A stretch of 64,000 nucleotides of DNA. Source: Atrina japonica (Eukaryota > Mollusca > Bivalvia > Pterioida > Pinnidae). This document shows, piece by piece, positions 41,601 to 56,600 of this stretch. Numbering within the stretch: position 1 is the first letter of the stretch; every line of letters begins with the position of its first letter. Where the stretch lies: assembly GCA_030159075.1 (NCBI GenBank), contig BROG01000110.1, positions 107,501-171,500 on the forward strand, given 5' to 3'. The notes beneath the pieces are model-generated. The model did not search any database. It was not told where the DNA came from and saw nothing but the letters and a program-made list of their open reading frames with translations. Position numbers and translations under genes: made by a program.

Positions 41601-44600
41601 CCTGGCCAACACTTATACATTGTAACTGAAAAATTGTTGAGTGTGGCGAAAAACACCGCTCAAAATTAAAACACTGCAGTTGGAGTTACCGATATTATAA
41701 ATTATTATAAAAAAACATTTACTTTTTGTTCAGTATTAAAACAGGACCCATATCTAAATTTATTCTCTTTTGAAATCATATATTAAAAACAGTAAAGATA
41801 AAGTCTTTATCTTAATGAAGACACCAAGTCAGTATCAAGTAGTGAAGGAATCATATTTTTTGCTATTTACTAAGTATGAGTCACATATCATATGAAATAT
41901 GAATGAATGAGAACAATTTCATTAGCTCACCTGGTACATGTATGAAGGTCACTTGGGCCCAAAGACACCAAATTTACCCAATATTCAAGCTCAACTAACT
42001 TTTCATGCTTTTAAGGCAAAGCAGGCAAAATTTATTCTGTAACTGGACATGTTTGTATATTGATGGCATACAATTGGAAATATTGGTAAAAAGTTATTGC
42101 TGATTTTAAGAAAACTTACAGAATATTTTTAAAAATGTTTGAGTATGTACATGTACTCAAATTTTTAGTACTGCACTCATTGTATTTATTCATTTTTTTA
42201 CAAGAAAATCATAAGTATGATGCAAAAATTTATATGTGAATGATGTAAAATAGTAATATATTTCCTGTTTACTCAAAGTTGGAAGTTTTACAAATGACTA
42301 TTGTAGTCAAAATAATGAAATCAATTTTGAGCTTGAGTATTGAGTAAATTTGGTGACTTCAGGCCAGTCACTTAGCATCAGCATCGTCACTTGCTGTCGG
42401 CATCTTCAGAGTTGTGATCGTTAAGTTGATTTTTTTTTTAACTCTTCCTTGATTCCACTTGGAGGATTAGGACCATATTTTTTCCCATAAATCATCTTCT
42501 TTAGAAATTTTTACTATTTATGTTGGGTGCATTATGATAATCAAGCAATTGACATGGCTGCCATGGCTAAATTTTTATCATAAGCCCCAAATAATCTGTA
42601 TATGCTTTTACCTGAAAAAAATATTACCTTGAGTAAAACATTAACCTCAAAATGTTCAGCATGCAAAGAGTTTTTGGAGTTATTTCCCTTTAATTACTAA
42701 TAATTTTGGGATATTATCTTGAAAATGATAAAAGATAGACAGAAACTAATAAAATAAAATAACCAAAATTATGAGATTTGGGAGGCGGCACACATGCAGT
42801 AAGAGTACAATTTATTTTGAGATATGGAAACATGTTTTTGGCCTTTTTGACTATTATATAGAAAAAGATAATAATGAGAAGCAAATGATGAATCAAATAT
42901 GATCAGATTTGCAAAGTTCTACAAAGAATCAACTATAAAAATTGTGAATCCAAGATTGAGGATGGAAGGGGGAAGGTATGGCAGGGATTGTTTGGCATGT
43001 CTTTCCTTTCGTCAGTTTTTAACATTTTGGTTTCCTGTCAAACAACTTGGGTTTATTTTCACAAATTTCTTTCAAATTTAATATATCATTTTTATCAATT
43101 AGGATGAGTTCAATGTAACCAATATTTGGAAATATTTGGCAGAGTTGCTGGACTTTAAAATCTCCTTCAATGGCTTGTTTTTTAGTGCATTTTTTAAAGT
43201 TAAATTTTGTAGCTTTTATAAACATCTATGGAACATATGTCCTTGAGTGTTCTCTCTTCATCTTTCGCTGTTGTTGTGGTTGTGGAAAGAGAATTTTTTA
43301 GACTCTTCTTTAGACTTTCCTACTCACTTTTAGGTTGAGACAGGCTTCACAGGGAAAACATTTTGACCAACTGGGATAACCTTATGTATGATAACAAGTA
43401 GGAATGAGTACTCTTGACAATGTAATTTTAATGCATTACCTAAATTTTAAGTTTGTCCAGGTCAAGAAAGTGTTTGTCAGGTGATAAGGGTTTTACTGTA
43501 TGTGGTCAGAATTATTTGTATTAGTATTACGTATATAATATATACGTAAAATAGACATAGGCTTACCAGATGAGCAATTCAGTCTCCTAGAAGTCAATAG
43601 TTTGGTTGTCCATCTCTTTTTAATTATGAACAAAATATACTTTAAAAGATTTTTTTAAGATTTATATCTGTTCTGAAATATGTGAGGGAAGTAGAAGTGT
43701 TTGGTTGTTACTTGTGTTCAGTGAGTACCAACGTGACCGTGGTCACCAGGTACAAGATACTTGTACACGTTTTGGTAATTTGTGAAAAGTCGGACAGGAA
43801 CAGCTTTCACGTGTCTCTCATGAAATGAATCTATAATGTATAACATTCTTTTCTGGAATTAAATCTTGTACGATATTTGTCCACCCATTTTACCATTTGC
43901 CAACTCTTCTTCATTATATGTATCTTATAGAAGTTTATGTTTATTAATTGTTCATGTCAAGAAAAATTAACACATTCCTTACAATGTATTTGTGTGGTTT
44001 TTACTTGTGTAAAAAGGTTATGTTAACGATCATGTTCTTCATATTAAATGTAATTTATAGATGTATTCAGTTAATTCTACATCCTGTTCTGTCATAACTG
44101 CTGCCAAATAAGTCCAGGTGTATGATGCCATACATATCTTCCATCTTTTACGAGAACATTTTAAGAATGTGGTGGTATACATACATGTACAGTCAAATCT
44201 GTCTATAAAACACTCATGGGAACAGGCAAAAGTGGCTGTTATAGACAGGTGGCCTTTATAAAGAGATTTATTCATTATGAAAAAGGTAACAGAAGTTATA
44301 TTTGAATGATATTTAGAGGCAGGTGCCCTTTATACAGAGGCGACCTTTAATGCAAGTTTAACTCTATATCATAGAGGAAAATATATAGTTGTCTTAGGTT
44401 GGATGATTCTTTCATTTGAATGGTTTCTTTTTGTACATACTATGGTAATTGTGTGCTTTATGTATTCTCCTATTGTTCTTAGATTTATCTCTTTTTTATC
44501 AGAAAAGATTTCCTTGTCAGCCCCCTAGTGGGTGTTGGATAGCTACACATGCAATGACATCACAACCATGCACAGTGTAACATAATATAATGTTAGGCTT

Positions 44601-47600
44601 CTGATGTAATGAAAATACAAACCATATAAAGTTATGTCAATCATTGTATACATAAACTTGTATCTAAAACATGGGAGAAAAATAATCAAACCTGGGTGTT
44701 TTGACAGGAAAGGAGTATCTCACTAATCAAACATGGGTGTTTTGACAGGAAATGAGATTCTCACTGCTCGTGGTAAGACAGCTAAATTCTTACTACTCGG
44801 GTGGAGATTTACATAATCAACACACCCATTTAAAGGTCAAAAACCATTCGAATGAAAGAATCATACCATTGAATACCCCACATCCTAAAGGAATATATAT
44901 ATGTGAAATATCATGTCTAATCAACATACCCATTTAAAGGTCAAGGTCATTAGGTCAAAAGTCAAGGTACATACCATTGAATACACCACATCCTAAAGGA
45001 ATATATGTGAAATATCAAAATATCAACTGAACTTGTATTCTGTATTTTCCGCTAAAAGTTTTATTTTATGGTTCTGTGGCAAAGAATACTTTTGGTTTTG
45101 TCTGGCTGCAATGAAGTTTTGAAAGCGAGATACAGATGTTGTTTTTCTGATGGTTGATGCCGTTAAACTTTTCATTTAGCACCAATATTTGTTAAGTTTT
45201 TAATACCACAAGTACTTGTGGACAGGACCATCTAAGTGTGCCTTGCCCATAACCACTTGAATTTTTTAGTCTATTTTATTTATTCTTTGCATCAAAACAT
45301 GGTAATTTTGGGGTATACCAGGAAATATGGCCCAAACAAAAGACTTAAATTTAAATGTGGTTACATCCTATATACATGTATAACTATATATAAAAAAAGA
45401 AGGTAAGACATGTCTCTTTGTTTACATTGACAATGCAAGACACCTGCCTGGATATAATCACCTGTATTATAATTAATAAACACTTAGGGGTCTTGTCTGT
45501 GCCTTCCCTCTTTTGTAAAAAGATTACCCTCACTGAAAACATAAGTAACTTTTCACTCGAGATTATATAAAAGACATCAACCCTTGTTCAGTTAATATTG
45601 GTGCTAGCTTGTTGATATTTGGCCTGGATTTCCCTAGGGGTCTAGCATGGATGTTGTAAAGCTTTATGGGCAATAACTTTTCTTTATTTATTTTTTAATT
45701 TGTAATTCTTTTGGATTTACTGGTACCTTCTTTGCAGAAAATTGCTGTGTTCAGCTCAATTTTAAGTTTTCATTAGGGTCTTGGCTTTCAGTTAATGATG
45801 GTGATTTTCAATCGTGAGGAAAAACAATACCCTGTTGTAACCATGGTGATTGAAGGCAATCAATTTCATACTACTGATTAGGTTTATTTTACCTGATATT
45901 TCACCTTTAACAAGCCTTCCCTTAAAATACTGATGCTATTTTTACTTAACACATACATCCCTAAAGATACATTTGGGCTGGTCTGTGTCATTGACTTTCA
46001 GTAGAGTCCATTATTTTCAGAGGTACATGACTTAAATAATTGTTTGCTGAAATTGAACCAAAAATACTCACAAAAGATAGCATTATCATCACATTGAAGT
46101 GTGTATGAAAATAAATACTGTGTATTTGAAAGCTTTATCACTGAGATAATCATAATATTTTCAGATATTCTGATCAAAGACGTTTTTGTCAGGATTGAAA
46201 ATCTAATGTCAGTCAACAAAAGATGGGCATGGTGAAATAGATATACAATGTAATTGTACTGCATGGCAGCTATAGTATTAGTGAAAGGGGCATTAGTTAC
46301 TGTTTACTAACAGTACTTGTATTTGATGTAACAGATAACAAATAAGAGCTATACACAGGCATAAAAAATCTTATATTCCTACATATCTTGTGAAAATAAA
46401 GTGAGGTCCAGTGTAGTATTCATATATAAATAGTCAATTACAAGTGAAAAAGTACCAAATCTGGATTTCCCAAGCAATTTTCACAAAATATATGGGGATT
46501 TAAGAATGTTTATGCCTGTGTATATCTCTTTTGTGTTATTGTCTATCAATCTAAGTAGTATAGTAAAAAAAGGGGAAAAAGTTAGAAAAAAAACAACACA
46601 CAGCTAATGCCCCTTTAACTAATTAATGTAATATACATGTACATATGTTTATGTTTTTGTTTGGTTTTTTTTCTACATCCCTTCAAGATTTATCTTTCAC
46701 TTATGTGGAGATGTCCCCAGCTTCAGATGATGTGCTACAAATTTTGGCTGGTGGTATGGACTGACGCCAATGCAGCGAGTGTTCTTTTATGCGCCATGCC
46801 TTTCACGACATGGGACCTCAGTTTTATGTTTCATACGCATGTTTTGGTTAAAGTTTCATTATTGCACTCCATTCACTTAATAATGGTTTCATCTTGGTTA
46901 AGTACATGAAGCAGTCAAAGTATTTTTATTGTTTTATGCTGTTTTATTCTACTGTTTGGGTACAGGTGTTGATAAGCTGTCAGCAAGATATCAAAAATTT
47001 AATCTGTAGTCTGATTGATAAGGCCAAATGATGAAAAACATCTCACATTTTTATCTGCAACATTGATGTCAACACGTCTTGAAGCAGAACAGATCCCGTC
47101 ATCTATGAACTAACTACAAGTTTTGTATGTGAAGTAATTGTCTCTGATAATGCTCATAGGTGGTCCTTAACAGAATTTCATAATTTTATTTATTATTTAT
47201 CCTATTAGGGGAGGGGCGGGGCTCTGTGAGTGGTTGGAGCATCTGTGAGTGTCAGTGTTGGGACCTTTGTGACTGAGTGGTTAGAGCATCACACTTTAAA
47301 CCATGAAGTCTCTCATCTCTAGTCAGTGTTGGGATCTCTGTGACTTAGTGGTAAGAGCATCGCACTTTAAACCTTGAAGTTTCGCACCTCTTGCCAGCAT
47401 GTGTTCAAGTCTCACTGGTAACTAAACAGACTTTGTGAGAAAATTTGCCATTTAACTTGTGGAAGGCCAGTGGTCTCTTCGTGGGTATATTATTGTGTTG
47501 TGGGGGTTGTTCCACACCCTTTTCACAAACACATCTTATTTTTTTTTTGTATCAGTGTTTTGCAGTCTGGTGCTAGCATCTTAAAAGGTTTCTTATTGTA

Positions 47601-50600
47601 ATTCAGCTGATTCATCAGCAGAATTAAGTACTTTTACTTGTAAATGAAATGAACAAAACCTGTATTATCTGTAAGTTGTATGATAAAATGTAGTCATATG
47701 ATTGTAATTCTATGATTTCTGGAAATTGGAACTTAAAACTTTCCAAACCTAAATAGCAACCTAAGATGCTAAAAGCAAATGTTATCACACTTCACATCAA
47801 TGGATAAATGATAAAGAGAGGTATACGTAAAACAAAATTTTATTATTTCTGCACATAACAAGTATACTTTGCTAAATCAAAGCGGGGATGGATGAGACAT
47901 ATAATTATATGTAATTCTTCTTTTATAAAACCTCTTTATTATTTTTAATCCACTTTTTAGGATGAGTTAAAAATTACTTAATTCATCAACCCCTGAAAAA
48001 CAATGGACTCTTCTGTAAATCAGTGACTTAGACTAGTCCAAATGTGTCTTTAGGGATGAATGGGTTAATTTTGGTGTGTCCTATAATCTTACAGCAATCA
48101 AAGGTGTGGTACCAGACAGTGGTATATTTATGATGGAATCTTCCCTCATCACTGCACAGGATGTTGTTATAAACTTCGTATGTAATATGCTGTACAAATA
48201 ATTACATAGAGAACACAATTTTTTAGACAGCAATTTAATACATGTCATTAAACAGAAATGAGATTGTGGGGAGTAAGATTGATCTATGTAAATATACAAC
48301 TCACCACGTTTATATATCAAACCTGTTATGTTTTACACTTTGAAGGTTTTACCCTTTCATTTGTACTTAATTGGAATACTGGTATATGTGTTTGTGTTTG
48401 CAGAGCAGTGTTTGATTTAGTCGTGTTTAATACATCGTTTTTATCACTGTTAGATTGTAGATGTATTTAACACATACCGTATGCTCCTCTTCAATTGTCA
48501 GTGGATGGCAGTGGTATTAAGTTTATAGTCGAGGGAGATTGCAAAAAAAAAATCTGATTCATAGAAATTACATGAACCAAAAAATTTATGTTTGCATTAC
48601 GAGAGTAAAGTTTTACATTGGAGATTAGAAAATGCCTGCAACTTAATTAATGTTTATATAATATCCATAAAATCAATGAAGCAGATTTAGAGTTTTGATG
48701 GTGTTAATTTATTGTTTGTTAGTATTGATTTTGTATACAAACAAACATTTAGTACAACAGGTAGCACAAAGAGGAAATTAAGATGATTTGGAAAAACAGT
48801 TTGAAACAAAATGGTAAAACTAGTGGAAAAAACTGTATACTGTATGTATTGCAGTGTCCAGTAATTAGATATGTCTGGTAATTAGATGTGGCTGGTTATT
48901 AGATTCAGCTACAAGTTTAATAACATATTGATTCCATGTTCTATCATACTCTGTCATATTACTGTTGTGTTTTTGGTATCAGTTCATTTCAGGTATGTTG
49001 TTTTTCGACCATTCATGGATGAAATACTCGTAGGCAAGACAAAAAGTTGTAGTAAAGAAGGAGTGCATGGTAGGTAGCGAAGTGAATTAGATAATATAAC
49101 GAAATAAACTGAAAGAATTAAATGATATCAACTGAGTGAATTTAATGATGTCAACAGAGTGAATTAGATCACATGGTGATGTCAACAGTGTATTAAATCA
49201 GATGATGATATCAACAGAGTGAATTAGATAATATAATGATATCAATAATGTATAAATTGAGATAATGGTTTTAACTGACAGAGTGAATTAGATAATATAA
49301 TGATATCAACTGAGTGAATTAAATTTGATAAAGATATCAACCAGTGTTTTTAAATTTTTGTGTCAATTTGTGTCCGTATCCAAACCCATTCCCAACGCTA
49401 AATTGTATCTCTTTTTCCCAAAAAGTTGCCAAAATTCCCAATTTTCTCCACTTGAATTTATTTTAGTACATGTAAATATTATATGTATAAAATGGCCGTT
49501 CAGAGGTAAACAAAATCATTGTGATATTTACGAGGCTCAAATTTACAATTCATACTACAAGTGAAATAGAATCCGGTAAAGTGTGCATGCTAAATCTGTA
49601 ATTTTTCTGACAGGTAAAGTTGGTAATTCCTTCTGATATGCTATGTTTTGAATGGGAATTTTACAAACAGTGTCACCCAATAGGGATAGCACTTGCCAAC
49701 TTGCCAATTGGAGTTGTTTACATCATGCGGAAATAGGCGTTGATACGTTTAGGGCACTGCTGAAGTTAATTTTCTTTTAAAAATATAAATTACATAAGAT
49801 TTGTGGATTTTTTTTACCACAGATCAAGATTTATGTGTCAAGTATATGTACTAAAAAATGATACAGTTTTAACAATATTTAGCACCTAAAAACTTAGACT
49901 GGTTATAGTGTGTTACATTCTCGATGTCACCATTTCCCTTATACTACTAAACACTGGAGTGTTCAAATTCAATTTAATATACCAACAAAATAAAAAAAAC
50001 ACTAAAGTATAACTAATCTTATATTTTAAAATCTTAGATGTATACCTTGATTCCCTGAAAATGTCGGCTTTAACCACTAATTAGTTTTGAACATATCGTC
50101 AACTGAATGTGTATATCACTTACCTCAGTAATGAAATTTATGTTACCGAGATCACAACACACTTTAATCAAATCATGTTTTCAGGTTCAAAATACAGTTG
50201 AAAATGTATTTTAAGCAGGTTCATATCCTTGACATATAAATCTTGAACCCTGGCAAAGCTCATATGAAAATTTATTCGTTTTAATTGATATTGGTAAGCA
50301 AACTTAAATACAGAAAGTTATACTTCTATTTTTGGATGTTTTCTTCAGAAAAATAGGAGTTTTCCAGATCAAATATTATAACAATTTATTTTTACAAACA
50401 GTTAGTAGAATATTTAACTTCACATGATCCCAACCTTGATTCCATCAGTTGACAGATATCTATAGTGATAGGAAGTACATTTCTCCAAAATATTTTCTGA
50501 CATTTTAGAAAACTTGCAGTGTACAGAAGAACTAAACTGACTGTCAGAAGAAATACTGCATAATATATTTTTATCATTTTTGTATACAGTAACCAAAAAA

Positions 50601-53600
50601 AAAAAGGAACTGAATTATTACTCAAGTGTGATTAACTTGTTAAATTAGAGAAATCAGATTGTAAATTATTGAATTGACTCTTTTAACGTGAAAATGCTGT
50701 CAATTAAGTCAATATTCCCAATTCATATCAGAATTGCACTATTTTTCCCAATTCCAAGGGACCTAACTCCATTCCCAAAATACTGACAGAGTGAGTAATA
50801 TTATACCAACTGCCAGTAGATAAATGATATGACGATAGCTTCTGACAAAGTGAATAAGATGATATCAACTGACATAGTGAACAAGATTATACCAAATGAC
50901 AGTAAATTAAATGATATGATGATAGCATCTGACAAAGTGAATAAGATGATATCAATTGACAGAGTGAAAAAGATGCTATAATAATATCAACTGACAGAGT
51001 GAATAAGATTATATCAACTGACAGTAATTAAGATGATATAATGATATCAACTGACAAAGTAGATAAGATGATATAATGATATCAATTTACAAAGTGAATA
51101 AGATTATATCATTTGACAGTAAATTAGGTGGTACAGTGAAACCTGTATTTAGGGGCCACCCAAGGGACCAGAAAATGTTTACCTTTATGTGCAGATGACC
51201 CTTATACATAAGTTCAGTTGAGTTGAATTATGCAGTCAAGGGCCTTTATAAACAAGTAATCCTTTTAAAGGGTTGGCTGCTATAGCAGGTTTTACTGTAT
51301 AATGATATCAACTGACAGTAAATTAGATGTTTTAATGATATCAACTGACAGTAAATTAGATGTTTTAATGATATCAACTAACAGTAAATTAGATGTTTTA
51401 ATGATATCAACTGACAGTAAATTAGATGTTTTAATGATATCAACTAACAGTAAATTAGATGTTTTAATGATATCAACTAACAGTAAATTAGATGTTTTAA
51501 TGATATCAACTAACAGTAAATTAGATGTTTTAATGATATCAACTGACAGTAAATTAGATGTTTTAATGATATCAACTAACAGTAAATTAGATGTTTTAAT
51601 GATATCAACTGACAGTAAATTAGATGTTTTAATGATATCAACTAACAGTAAATTAGATGATACATGTAGGATGATATCAACTGGCAGTAAATTAGATGAT
51701 ATAAAGACATTAACTTACAGTAAATTAGGTGATATAATGACATCAACCGACAGTAAATTAGATGATATAATGATATCAACTAACAGTAAATTAGATGATA
51801 CATGTATGATGATATCAATTGGCAGTAAATTAGATGATATAAAGACATTAACTTACAGTAAATTAGGTGATATAATGACATCAACCGACAGTAAATTAGA
51901 TGATATAATGACATCAACCGACAGTAAATTAGATGATATAACGATATCAACTTACAGTAAATTAGATGATATAATGATATCAACTTACAAAGTGAATAAG
52001 ATTATATCATCTAACAGTAAATTAGGTGATATAATGATATCAACTTATAGTAAATTAGATGATATAATGATATCAACTTAGAGTAAATTAGATGATATAA
52101 TGATATCAACTTACAAAGTGAATAAGATTATATCATCTAACAGTAAATTAGGTGATATAATGATATCAACTTACAGTAAATTAGGTGATATAATGATATC
52201 AACTTACAGTAAATTAGGTGATATAATGATATCAACTGTGGCTTATTCAGTAGCATGCTCGACTATTGATCATGAGGTCTTGAGTTCGAGTCCAGCTGGT
52301 GGCAGGTTGGTTTTCTGTCTGTCGGATAAGACAGTAAAAAAATGTGGTCCTATGTCACAGTAGGTGTCGGCACGTTAGAGAGCCCTCACTGTTCAATGGC
52401 CGTAAGTGCCAAGCATAGGCTAAAATTTGAAGCCCTTCACCAGCATTTGGTGAAGTACCCATATGAAATATTCTTGAGTGGGATGTTAAACAACATAAAC
52501 AAACAAAAATGATATCAACTGACAATAAATTAGATGATATAATGATATCAACTTACAGTAAATAAGGTGATATAATGATATCAACTGACAGTAAATTATA
52601 TGATATAAAGATATCAACTGACAGTAAATTAGGTGATACAAAGATATCAACCTATAGTTAATTAGGTGATATAAAGATATCAACTGACAGAAAATTAGAT
52701 GATACAAAGATATCAGCTTACAGCATATGGTGATACAAGATATCAACTGACAGTAAATTAGGTGATATGATGATATATCAACTGATGGTAAATTAAGTGA
52801 TATAAAGATATTAACTGACAGTAAATTAGATATGATATTGATTGATGGTAATTTAGGTGATATAATGATATCAACTGACGGTAAATTAGGTGATATAATG
52901 ATATCAACTGACAGTAAATTAGATAATATGATGATATATCAACTGACAATAAATTAGGTGATATAAAGATATTAACTGACAGTAAATTAGATATGATATT
53001 AACTGACAGTAAATTAGGTGATATAATAATATCAACTGATGGTAAATTAGATGATATAATGATATCAACTGACAGTATATTTGTTGGTATAATTATATCA
53101 ACTGTGTGAATTAAAATATATAATAATATCAAATGACTGTAAAATAGGTGCTATGATATCAACTGATGATAAATTAGGTGATATAATTATATCAACTGAC
53201 AGTATATTTGTTGGTATAATTATAACAACTGGGTGAATTAGAATATATAATAATATCAAATGACTAAATTAGGTGCTCTGATATCAACTGACAGTAAATT
53301 AGGTGATATAACGGTATTCCATGTGTCATTATAATACATGTATTTACCAGTAATTGAAATGAAACTATTCACTTGCTCAGTTTGAACAGAGATGTTAATT
53401 TACCCAAAATATTGCATATGATGATTGATTTATAGCTGTATCATAAGCATTATTTTGTACACGAAGTATAAGTCTAAATAACATAGCACATTATGTACAA
53501 GTCTTACAATATAAAAGTCTAAATAACATAGCACATTATGTACAAGTCTTACAATATAAAAGTCTAAATAACATAGCACATTATGTACAAGTCTTACAAT

Positions 53601-56600
53601 ATAAGTCTGAATAACATAGCACATTATGTACAAGTCTTACAATATAAAAGTCTAAATAACATAGCACATTATGTACAAGTCTTACAATATAAAAGTCTAA
53701 ATAACATAGCACATTATGTACAAGTCTTACAATATAAGTCTACATAACAGCACATTATGTACAAGTCTTATAATATAAAAGTCTATATAACATAGCACAT
53801 TATGTACAAGTCTTACAATATAAAAGTCAAAATAACATAGCACATTATGTACAAGTCTTACAATATAAAAGTCTAAATAACATAGCACATTATGTACAAG
53901 TCTTACAATATAAGTCTACATAACATAGCACATTATGTACAAGTCTTACAATATAAAAGTCTAAATAACATAGCACATTATGTACAAGTCTTACAATATA
54001 AGTCTAAATAACATAGCACATTATGTACAAGTCTTACAATATAAAAGTCTAAATAACATAGCACATTATGTACAAGTCTTACAATATAAAAGTCTAAATA
54101 ACATAGCACATTATGTACAAGTCTTACAATATAAGTCTACATAACAGCACATTATGTACAAGTCTTACAATATAAAAGTCTAAATAACATAGCACATTAT
54201 GTACAAGTCTTACAATATAAGTCTACATAACAGCACATTATGTACAAGTCTTACAATATAAAAGTCTAAATGACATAGCACATTATGTACAAGTCTTACA
54301 ATATAAAAGTCTAAATAACATAGCACATTATGTACAAGTCTTTATGACTTAGCTTACAATATAAAAGTCTAAATGATGTAGCACATTATGTACAAGTCTT
54401 TATGACTTAGCTTACAATATAAAAGTCTAAATGATGTAGCACATTATCTGTAAGTCTTTATGCGATAGTTAGCGCAAAATTATAATTCAATATGATTTGA
54501 TACTTTAACTATAAGACAATATGACTTTGTACAGTATCAACATGACTTACTTTCCGTATCTGCTATGCAAGCATGACTTGCTTTCGATATCTGCTGTGTC
54601 AACATGACTTGCTTTTCATATCTGCTATGTCAGCATGACTTGCTTTTCATATCTGCTGTGTCAACATGACTTGCTTTCTATATTTACAGTGTCAACATGA
54701 CTTACTTTCCATATCTACTGTGTCAGCATGTCTTGCTTTCTATATCTTCTATGTCAGCATGACTTGTTATGTCGTCATGACTTGTTTTCCATACCTGCAG
54801 TGTCAGCATGACTTGTATTTCATATCTGCTGTGTCAGCATGTCTTGCTTTCTATATCTTCTATGTCATCATGACTTGTATATCATATCTGCTGTGTTAGC
54901 ATGACTTGCTTTCCTTATCTGCTATGTCAGCATGACTTACTTTCCTTTTCTGTTTTGTCAGCATGACTTGGTTTTCATATCTGCTCTGAAATTATGATTT
55001 ACATTTCATATCTGATGTGTCAGTTCGAATGACTTGGTTTCCATATCTGCAGTGTCAGCATGACTTGTATTTCATATCTGCTGTGTAAACATGACTTGCT
55101 TTCCCCATCTGCTGTTTCAGCATGACTTGCTCTCAATATCTGCTTTGTCAACATGACTTGCTTTCTATATCTGCTGTGTCAGCATGATTTACTTTCCATA
55201 TCTGCTTTATCAGCATGTCTTGTATTTCATACCTGCAGTGTCAGCATGACTTGCTTTCCCCACCTGCTGTGTCAGCATGACTTGCTTTGTCATATCTGCT
55301 TTGGCAGCATGACTTACTTTCCGTATCTGTTGTGTCAGCACATGACTTGCTTTCCATACATGTATCTGCTGTCAGCATGACTTACTTTCCTTATCTGTTG
55401 TGTCAGCATGACTTGCTTTCCTCATCTGCTGTGTCGGCATGACTTGCTTTTCATATCTGCCTTGTCAGAATGACTTGTTTTCCATATCTGATGTGTCAGA
55501 ATGACTTGCTTTTCATATCTGCTGTGTATTTATGATTTGCTTTTCATATCTGCTGTGTCAGTTCGAATGACTTGCTTTCCATATCTGCTGTGCCAGCATG
55601 ACTTGCTTTTTATATCTGCAGTATCAGCATGACTTGCTTTTCATATCTGCACTGTCAGCATGACTTGCTTTTCATATCTGCAGTTTCAGCATGACTTGCT
55701 TTTCATATCTGCAGTATCAGCATGACTGACTTTCCATATCTGCAGTGCCAGCATGACTAACTATCTATGTCTGCAGTGTCAGCATGTCTCACTATCTATT
55801 TCTGCAGTGTCAGCATGACTCACTATCTATATCTGCAGTGTTACCATGACTCACTATCTATTTCTGCAGTGTCAGCATGACTCACTATTTATGTCTGCAG
55901 TGTCAGCATGACTCACTATCTATTTCTGCAATGTCAGCATGACTCACTATGTCTGCAGTGTCAGCATGACTCACTATCTATGTCTGCAGTGTCAGCATGA
56001 CTCATTATCTATGTCTGCAGTGTCAGCATGACTCACTATCTATGTCTGCAGTGTCAGCAGCATGACTCACTATCTATGTCTGCTGTGTCAGTATCATTTT
56101 GATTGTTAATCACATGTTTTTTTTACTTTTTACAGTATCTATTGGGCTATTTGATGACATTCTAATACCAGCTGATGCTATGCAACATCCATCAAGATTG
56201 TATCCTTTGATAAGCAGTCAGATGTATACCCTGATTAGTTGCTTTTCTATTTTCCATGTATATATATATATACATGTATAAAGTTATGTTTTAATGGTGT
56301 TTTATACCACTCAAAAATGTTTGGTCGAATTGCACATATCTCATGGTGAATATCATATGGGAAATGTCAGGTGAACAGTCAGGTTATGCAGATGAAAGAG
56401 CATGTTAGCAGGCAGGTAGGGAAGTACAATGCCTTTGGTATTTTCTGTATAATCAACTCCTATAGTTTTTTAGTCTAAGTTAGATCCTTCCAACCTTGTA
56501 GTATGTTTATATTTTGGTGTAGTGATACTCCTATTGTGGACTTAACCCAAACAATTTAGGGGGCATGGGTGTAGTGGTACTCCTATTGTGGACTCATCCC

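Larger units (their letters stand above)
50784..53310. repeat. Minisatellite, about 33-bp unit, GATATCAACTGACAGTAAAT
   Basis: Units drift at the edges (GTGAATAAGAT variants) and are very regular at 51302-51660. Since 33 is a multiple of three, a 259-codon frame of 11-residue repeats ([11 protein letters not shown]) stays open at 51302-52081; this is an artefact. Interrupted by a MITE at 51134 and a SINE at 52239. POLR3H intron 3. Confidence 0.95.

Noticed and set aside
43019..43225. 68-codon minus-strand frame with [17 protein letters not shown]
   Set aside because: Looks protein-like, but I see no splice borders giving a longer product, a stop just before its ATG, and no family I can name.
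51302..52081. 259-codon open frame of repeated [11 protein letters not shown]
   Set aside because: The 33-bp unit is a multiple of three, so the array stays open in several frames and on the other strand. It lies in a POLR3H intron with no splice or start context.
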